Assembly (NCBI GenBank): GCA_002472565.1
Contig: DKSK01000027.1
Location: forward strand, 13,845-77,844
Direction of reading: 5' to 3'
Length of the DNA: 64,000 nt
From: Bacteroidales bacterium UBA7258
GTDB lineage: Bacteria; Bacteroidota; Bacteroidia; Bacteroidales; UBA932
The notes beneath the pieces are model-generated. The model was not told the origin of the DNA. It was given only the letters and a program-made list of their open reading frames with translations, and searched no databases. Of this stretch, positions 59,206-64,000 are shown piece after piece. Every line of letters starts with the position of its first letter. Position 1 is the first letter of the stretch. The position numbers were made by a program, and so were the translations under genes.

Positions 59206-59580
59206 ATGAACATGAAATGGATATGGACGATTCTGCTTCTGATCGTCTCCAACTTCTTCATGACCTTGGCCTGGTACGGGCATCTCAAGCTCCAGGATAT
59301 GAAAATTTCTTCTGACTGGCCTCTGATTCTGGTCATTTTATTTTCATGGGGCATCGCCTTCTTCGAGTATTGCTTTCAGGTTCCAGCCAACAGAATCGGC
59401 TTCCAAGGTAACGGAGGTCCGTACACCCTCGTTCAACTGAAAGTAATCCAGGAGGTTGTCAGCCTCACAGTATTTACGATAGTGGCCACCCTCCTTTTCA
59501 AAGGGCAGCCACTGCAATGGAACCATTTCGTAGCCTTCGGACTACTTGTCCTGGCCGTCTTCTTCGCCTTTATCAGATGA
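59206..59580 (+). CDS. DUF486 (DMT family) membrane protein
   Basis: 124 residues, four hydrophobic segments: WTILLLIVSNFFMTLAWY, WPLILVILFSWGIAFFEYC, VSLTVFTIVATLLF, AFGLLVLAVFFAFI. The DUF486 hallmark PANRIGFQGNGGPYTLVQLKVIQE is present. Related to small multidrug-resistance-like proteins; function unknown. It has a strong AGGAGG five bases before ATG and its 3' end overlaps the convergent ftsH by 39 bases. Confidence 0.9.
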   Translation: MNMKWIWTILLLIVSNFFMTLAWYGHLKLQDMKISSDWPLILVILFSWGIAFFEYCFQVPANRIGFQGNGGPYTLVQLKVIQEVVSLTVFTIVATLLFKGQPLQWNHFVAFGLLVLAVFFAFIR

Positions 59581-61494
59581 AAGGAATTTCATAAATTCTT
59601 CACCGGTAATAGTTTCTTTCTCAATAAGATACTTAGCGGCCGCGTGCATCTGCGGCAGGTGGCTTCCGATGATCTGCTCAGCCTTCTTCTTGGCCTGGGC
59701 GATCATGGAGCGCACCTCCTCGTCAACGGCGGCGGCAGTTGAATCCGCACAAGCCATCGAAGAGCCGCCTCCAAGGTAGGCGTTGCCCTGCGTCTGAAGG
59801 GCCATCATGCCGTATTTGTCCGACATTCCGTAGGTCATGATCATGCCCCTGGCCATCTTGGTCGCCTGTTCGATGTCGTTTGAAGCGCCCGTCGTACAGG
59901 TGTTGCAGATCATTTCCTCGGCTACGCGGCCTCCTGTGAGGGTGGCAAGCTTGTTGAGCAGATAGTCCTTGCTGTAGAGGAACTTCTCGCCCTCGTCGAC
60001 CTGCATCGTGTAGCCGAGGGCTCCGCTGGTGCGGGGGATGATGGTTATCTTGTGGACAGGGGCCGAATCCGTCTGGACTGCGGCCACCATGGCATGGCCG
60101 ATCTCATGGTAGGCGATGATCCTCTTCTCCTCAGGGGAAATTACGGCGTTCTTGCGCTGCTCCCCTGCCATCACCGTCTCTACGCTCTCTTCAAGGTCGG
60201 AGGTGCCGACCGAAGACTTACCCTCGCGGACAGCCCTCAAGGCGGCCTCGTTTACGATATTGGCGAGATCGGCTCCGGAAGAGCCTGCAGTTGCGCGGGC
60301 AACCACGTCAAGGTCAATGTCCGGAGAAGCTTTCACATTTTTAAGATGAACCCCAAGGATGGCTTTTCTCCCCTCAAGGTCGGGGAGTTCCATCTGGATC
60401 CTGCGGTCGAAACGTCCTGGCCTCAGGAGCGCCTTGTCAAGGCTGTCCGGACGGTTCGTGGCGGCGAGTATCACCACGCCTTTCTTGGCGTCGAAGCCGT
60501 CCATCTCGGTAAGCAGCTGATTGAGAGTCTGTTCGCGCTCGTCGTTTGAGCCGTAGACATTCCCCTCGCGGCTCTTTCCGATGGCATCAATCTCGTCGAT
60601 GAAGATGATGCATGGAGCCTTAGCCTTGGCCTGTTCGAAGAGATCGCGGACCTTTGCCGCTCCCATGCCGACGAACATCTGGACGAATTCAGAGCCCGAC
60701 ATGGAGAAGAAAGGCACCCCGGCTTCTCCTGCGACCGCTCTCGCGATAAGGGTCTTTCCCGTTCCCGGAGGCCCTACGAGCAGGGCTCCCTTAGGAAGCT
60801 TCGCGCCGAGGCGGGTATATTTCTCCGGAGAGTGAAGGAAATCCACCATCTCCATAAGCGAGGCCTTGGCCTCATCCTGGCCGGCGACGTCGCTGAACCG
60901 GGTCTTGATGTCATCTTCCGAATAGATTTTGGCTCCGCTCTGGCCTCCTATAGACATGAAATTTCCCAGTCCTCCTTCGCCGCCTCCGCGGTTGAGGAAA
61001 CGTCGCATCGAAGAAACATAGATGAAATAGAAGATCAGGCCCGGGAGGATGAACCAGAGCAGGAAATCGAAGAGGCCGGAATTCTTCTTCTCGATTTTCT
61101 GCACGAATTGGATCTTGCCGTCCTCGTTAGGGCTTCCGGCCTGCAGAAGTCTGTCTACAAGGCCGGGATCGTCAACCCTTCCCGTCCTGTAGGTCATCTT
61201 CGGCTGAGCGGTAGTGAAGAGAATCTCGTTCTCATTGATAACCACCTGCTTGACAGAATCCTGCTGTACCTTGTTGATGAAGGAGCCATAGTCGACATCC
61301 TCGATGCCGGCTTTGTTGAAATATGGCGCTACGAGTCCGTAAATCAGGAGCGCGAAGACGAAGCACCAGAATATCGTCGACCACGTGTTCGGGTTCCTTG
61401 GAGCCTGGCCACTTTCGCTCTGCTTCTTTCCTCCACCTGCCCCGCCCGAGTCCTTAGTCTTGTTTTCCGTTTCAGGGAATTCTACTATTTTCAT
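59542..61494 (-). CDS. ftsH: ATP-dependent zinc metalloprotease FtsH
   Basis: 650 residues: two membrane segments around residues ~38-60 and 145-165 flank a periplasmic domain; AAA Walker A GPPGTGKT, Walker B CIIFIDEIDAIGK, arginine finger region RPGRFDRRI, and zinc motif AYHEIGHAMVAA (HExGH) follow. It degrades membrane and regulatory proteins. The last 13 codons overlap the DUF486 gene on the other strand. A TATCTTTG box at 61527-61534 (minus) is a likely promoter. Confidence 0.97.
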   Translation of the reverse strand: MKIVEFPETENKTKDSGGAGGGKKQSESGQAPRNPNTWSTIFWCFVFALLIYGLVAPYFNKAGIEDVDYGSFINKVQQDSVKQVVINENEILFTTAQPKMTYRTGRVDDPGLVDRLLQAGSPNEDGKIQFVQKIEKKNSGLFDFLLWFILPGLIFYFIYVSSMRRFLNRGGGEGGLGNFMSIGGQSGAKIYSEDDIKTRFSDVAGQDEAKASLMEMVDFLHSPEKYTRLGAKLPKGALLVGPPGTGKTLIARAVAGEAGVPFFSMSGSEFVQMFVGMGAAKVRDLFEQAKAKAPCIIFIDEIDAIGKSREGNVYGSNDEREQTLNQLLTEMDGFDAKKGVVILAATNRPDSLDKALLRPGRFDRRIQMELPDLEGRKAILGVHLKNVKASPDIDLDVVARATAGSSGADLANIVNEAALRAVREGKSSVGTSDLEESVETVMAGEQRKNAVISPEEKRIIAYHEIGHAMVAAVQTDSAPVHKITIIPRTSGALGYTMQVDEGEKFLYSKDYLLNKLATLTGGRVAEEMICNTCTTGASNDIEQATKMARGMIMTYGMSDKYGMMALQTQGNAYLGGGSSMACADSTAAAVDEEVRSMIAQAKKKAEQIIGSHLPQMHAAAKYLIEKETITGEEFMKFLSSDKGEEDGQDK

Positions 61495-61526
61495 AACTCT
61501 AAGATATTGCTCTTGCCCTTATGAGG

Positions 61527-61534
61527 CAAAGATA
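61527..61534 (-). promoter_or_regulatory. Candidate -7 box for ftsH
   Basis: The minus strand reads TATCTTTG, 32 bases before the ATG. No clear -33. Confidence 0.45.
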
Positions 61535-61597
61535 ATGCAACACCGCCTAATCTGTCATTATGGCAGGCCGCAAAAGTGGTCTTAAAGTCGAAATTAC

Positions 61598-62887
61598 TCA
61601 GCGATTGTAACGCCTCTTGAAGGTGAGCCCGATACAGCGGACGAAGATAGCGGAGACAAGCAGCTCTCCTGCAAGACTAATCTGGGAAGTGACAAAAGGC
61701 ATCGCGGCTAAAAATACGAGAAGGCTCAGCGCATAGAAGAAGTAGATATGCTCATGTGTCTCGTACTTGCCTCTCAAAAGCCAGTAGACTATAGGGAAGG
61801 GATTGAAGGGGATGAGATACCAGTTCCAATGAATGCCGAGGAAGCCGCCTATGCAGCTCTCATAGAAGAGGAAACAGCCGACTATGGTTTGGAATATAAA
61901 CAGGGAGATGTCGAAAATCCTCACCGAAAGCTTCCACTTCAGGGACAGCTCGCCAATCGTGAGCGCCAGAGACAGAGCGAAGAGCAGGCCGAAGATAAGC
62001 TCCGGGGTGAGCGGAGACGGCTCCCGCGCAGCCTTAGGAGGAAAACTGACCAGGGTCTTGCCTTCTCCTGCAACAGGTCTGAGCAGCACCTCGTCCGATG
62101 AGACTATCATTGATTTCTGCAGGACTACTCCGGCTTCAAGCGGCTCTAGTCTCTGTTCATAAGGCCAGGTCTTGTCACACTCAACCCCGAGGAAAAAAAG
62201 GGTGGCGAATTTAAGCCACGGAGAAGACGCGAGGACCTCGCGGAAAAATCTGCCATTCACAGCCAGCTCCGCCTCCCTGGGTCCTTTGTCCGCCGCATCA
62301 GCTTCAGGAACGCAATACTCGATACGTTCTCCGTAGAGACTGTTCTCTATCTGGAAAAGTGCCGCGGACAGACAATTGTTCCTGACCAGATCGAAGCGAC
62401 CGTCCGGACCCTCCATATTGTCTCTCCTGAGATTGCGCCATAGACAGAGTTTCTCCCTCGGAGTGAGATTAAGGGCGTACTCTGTCACATTCCTCTCCTC
62501 TTTGGCATAAGTGTCCAGAAAGGATTGGGTCGGCTCCACCATGAAGTTAGCCATGAGTCCGCCTTCTATAAATTTGAGATATTTGATTTCCGCCTCGTAG
62601 GTATAGGCGAGATCGGCATCTTTGGAAGGGCACTGAATTCTGACGGCCGCATGGCCGAAGGTGGAATATACGGCGGCGCCTTTCCCCGCGATCAGAAGCG
62701 AAACTCTCAGATAATTATCTTCGAGACTATCCGGGCCGAAGCGCAGCGTGTCCGCGAATGCCTTCACTGAATCCGCCGCTTCCACGGCGGCCTGGATATT
62801 TCCTGCTACGGAAAAATTCCCTGCCAGAATCGACATGGAAAAGAAAGCCGCGGCGACTGCAGCCATATATCTGGAAATTCGACCCAT
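61598..62887 (-). CDS. DUF4105 domain membrane protein
   Basis: 429 residues from MGRISRYMAAVAAAFF (ATG at 62887); an earlier ATG at 62920 is possible. A signal-like N terminus is followed by the DUF4105 domain (FGHAAVRIQCPSKDADLAYTYE, FVEPTQSFL-like MVEPTQSFLDTYAKEERNVTEY, NNCLSAALF), which resembles a papain-like/lipocalin-type hydrolase with possible catalytic Cys/His. About five membrane helices fill the C-terminal third (after residue ~300). Function unknown. Confidence 0.85.
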   Translation of the reverse strand: MGRISRYMAAVAAAFFSMSILAGNFSVAGNIQAAVEAADSVKAFADTLRFGPDSLEDNYLRVSLLIAGKGAAVYSTFGHAAVRIQCPSKDADLAYTYEAEIKYLKFIEGGLMANFMVEPTQSFLDTYAKEERNVTEYALNLTPREKLCLWRNLRRDNMEGPDGRFDLVRNNCLSAALFQIENSLYGERIEYCVPEADAADKGPREAELAVNGRFFREVLASSPWLKFATLFFLGVECDKTWPYEQRLEPLEAGVVLQKSMIVSSDEVLLRPVAGEGKTLVSFPPKAAREPSPLTPELIFGLLFALSLALTIGELSLKWKLSVRIFDISLFIFQTIVGCFLFYESCIGGFLGIHWNWYLIPFNPFPIVYWLLRGKYETHEHIYFFYALSLLVFLAAMPFVTSQISLAGELLVSAIFVRCIGLTFKRRYNR

Positions 62888-63012
62888 CAACGGCCTGAAA
62901 TAGGGTGCAAATTTAATCAAAAAAGCGCACTCTCCAAAAACACCCAGAAGACGCTCGGGATGAAGGATGCAATTGAGGCTCGGGGGAATGGCCTATTTCG
63001 GATACAAATTGT

Positions 63013-63020
63013 TATATTTG
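63013..63020 (+). promoter_or_regulatory. Candidate -7 box for the Fur-family gene
   Basis: TATATTTG, 16 bases before the ATG at 63037. The gap to a TTTC is only 13 bases, so the -33 is missing. Confidence 0.5.
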
Positions 63021-63036
63021 TTTTCTGTTAGGATCA

Positions 63037-63462
63037 ATGGAAACGGAAGCTCTCATAGAATTATTGGAGAGGCATGGCATTAAGTCCACGCCGAACAGAA
63101 TACTTGTAGCCAGCACTCTCGAGGAAGCGTCCCGGCCTCTGTCGATGACGGAAATAGAAGAAACCATAGGCACGATTGACAAGAGTTCGGTCTTCCGGAC
63201 TCTCTCTCTTTTCAGGGAAAGTCATCTGGTCCATGCCTTCGAAGACGGGAGCGATGTAGTGCGCTATGAACTTTGCATGAGCGAAAGCAATGAAGATGAT
63301 GACACTCATGTTCATTTCTATTGCGAGGCTTGCCAGAAGACTTTCTGTCTCTATGATATTCCGGTGCCGAAGGTCCGGATTCCTGATGGATACAAGGCTG
63401 AAACGGCGAACTACATCATAAGGGGTTTCTGCCCTGTCTGCGCCAAGAAAATGAGCCGATGA
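63037..63462 (+). CDS. Fur family metal-responsive regulator
   Basis: 141 residues. Winged helix-turn-helix (GIKSTPNRILVASTLEEASRPLSMTEIEETIGTIDKSSVFRTL) and a metal-binding half with HVHFYCEACQKTFCLYD and CPVCAKK, i.e. the two CxxC structural zinc pairs. Closest in style to Zur/Fur. Its regulon is not evident; serB follows after 34 bases on the same strand. Confidence 0.93.
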   Translation: METEALIELLERHGIKSTPNRILVASTLEEASRPLSMTEIEETIGTIDKSSVFRTLSLFRESHLVHAFEDGSDVVRYELCMSESNEDDDTHVHFYCEACQKTFCLYDIPVPKVRIPDGYKAETANYIIRGFCPVCAKKMSR

Positions 63463-63496
63463 AAGCACCCTCAGATGAAATGAACCCGCTAATAAG

Positions 63497-64000
63497 ATGA
63501 AAGATATGGAAGATGCGAAGGAGGAAATGATAATAAGGATCGGAGGCAAGGACCAGGTCGGACTCACCGCCTCCATCATGGGAATTCTCGCAAAGTATGA
63601 CGTCCAGATCTTGGACATCGGCCAGGCCGACATCCACAGTTCCCTCTCCTTGGGGCTGCTGATAAGGGTGACGGAATCCAATTCGGGCTTCGTCATGAAG
63701 GATCTCCTGTTCATGGCGACAAAACTCGGCCTGACGATTGGCTTCGAGCCGGTTTCAGACGATGATTACGAAGCCTGGGTGAGCCGCCAGGGAAAGAACA
63801 GGTACATCCTGACTATCATTGGCAGGACTCTCTCGGCCGGGCAAATCGGGGCGGCGGCCGGTGTCATCGCCAACCATGGGCTCAACATAGACAACATTCT
63901 CCGCCTGACAGGACGCATGAGCCTGAAAAACCCTTCCAAGAGTCCTAAGGCCTGCATCCAGTTTTCGGTAAGGGGAAGCCTTGATAACCGCCAGGGCATC
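63497..64000 (+). CDS. serB: Phosphoserine phosphatase with N-terminal ACT domains (partial)
   Basis: 168 codons are present and the gene continues past the window. The start chosen is ATG 63497; ATG 63527 is preceded closely by AGGAGG and is an alternative. Two ACT-type segments are visible: IIRIGGKDQVGLTASIMGIL with the second strand, then YILTIIGRTLSAGQIGAAAG and LRLTGRMSL, followed by ACIQFSVRGS. This is the tandem-ACT N terminus of Bacteroidota SerB (last step of serine synthesis); the HAD catalytic domain lies outside, so the call rests on the ACT part. Confidence 0.8.
   Translation, partial: MKDMEDAKEEMIIRIGGKDQVGLTASIMGILAKYDVQILDIGQADIHSSLSLGLLIRVTESNSGFVMKDLLFMATKLGLTIGFEPVSDDDYEAWVSRQGKNRYILTIIGRTLSAGQIGAAAGVIANHGLNIDNILRLTGRMSLKNPSKSPKACIQFSVRGSLDNRQGI

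Overview
The window is chromosomal DNA of a member of the Bacteroidota, most likely order Bacteroidales. The signs are TAnnTTTG promoter boxes (four with a TTTG exactly 19 bases upstream), DUF4831, DUF4105, DUF1573 and head-GIN (DUF2807) proteins, a fused pyruvate:ferredoxin oxidoreductase of 1177 residues, a SecA of about 1100 residues and a TIGR02757 protein. The moderately high GC suits a Rikenellaceae- or UBA932-like lineage, but genus cannot be settled from this sequence.

Layout. 0-5.2 kb: a sugar locus with an AGE-type 2-epimerase opposite a DUF4434 Tat-type lipoprotein, a sugar porter and a ROK regulator. 5.2-11.2 kb: a minus-strand operon holA, ABC-2 exporter pair, a 5'-nucleotidase split over two genes, and a DeoR regulator. 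11.3-17.7 kb: bactofilin, secA, pdxA, rnhA. 17.8-23.1 kb: an IS3-family left-end remnant, then on the minus strand a signal-peptidase-like protease, a PqqD-like protein, an ABC exporter and a GH3 beta-glucosidase. 23.1-31.4 kb: recG, a WYL regulator, an S9 peptidase, a GNAT acetyltransferase carrying an in-frame repeat insertion, then an ECF sigma / candidate anti-sigma / head-GIN group. 31.5-42.3 kb: tRNA-Arg(CCG), a decayed flavodoxin, fabD, pyruvate:ferredoxin oxidoreductase, an M16 peptidase, a LysR regulator, an esterase and a 57-residue 2[4Fe-4S] ferredoxin. 42.5-48.3 kb: DUF1573 protein, parE, a PlsC-like acyltransferase, an acyl-CoA synthetase and an IS3-family right-end remnant. 48.3-53.2 kb: rplI/rpsR/rpsF, pepD, DUF4831 protein, LpxL-like acyltransferase. 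53.3-64 kb: POT transporter, TIGR02757 protein, zeta-toxin-like kinase, tldD, pmbA, DUF486 protein, ftsH, DUF4105 protein, Fur-family regulator and the start of serB.

The most unusual feature is a family of short palindromic repeats with arms TCGGCTGGCG / CGCCAGCCGA. Seventeen full copies and one cut copy lie at six sites, singly or in regular arrays with 39-, about 51-54- or 54-base periods. Five sites are intergenic. The sixth is inside the GNAT gene at 28.6 kb, where four 39-base units add 48 in-frame codons at a likely beta-hairpin turn. The repeat units with their spacers contain no stop triplet in any of the six frames, so they can enter genes without breaking them, much as Rickettsia palindromic elements do. 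The two base changes in the third GNAT unit are synonymous in the acetyltransferase frame only.

Other points of note are a secA leader with a strong promoter, 34-base tandem repeats and a basic upstream reading frame that overlaps the secA start; an rpsF leader hairpin overlapping a strong promoter; a flavodoxin pseudogene near the pyruvate:ferredoxin oxidoreductase; and IS3 left and right ends lying 30 kb apart.
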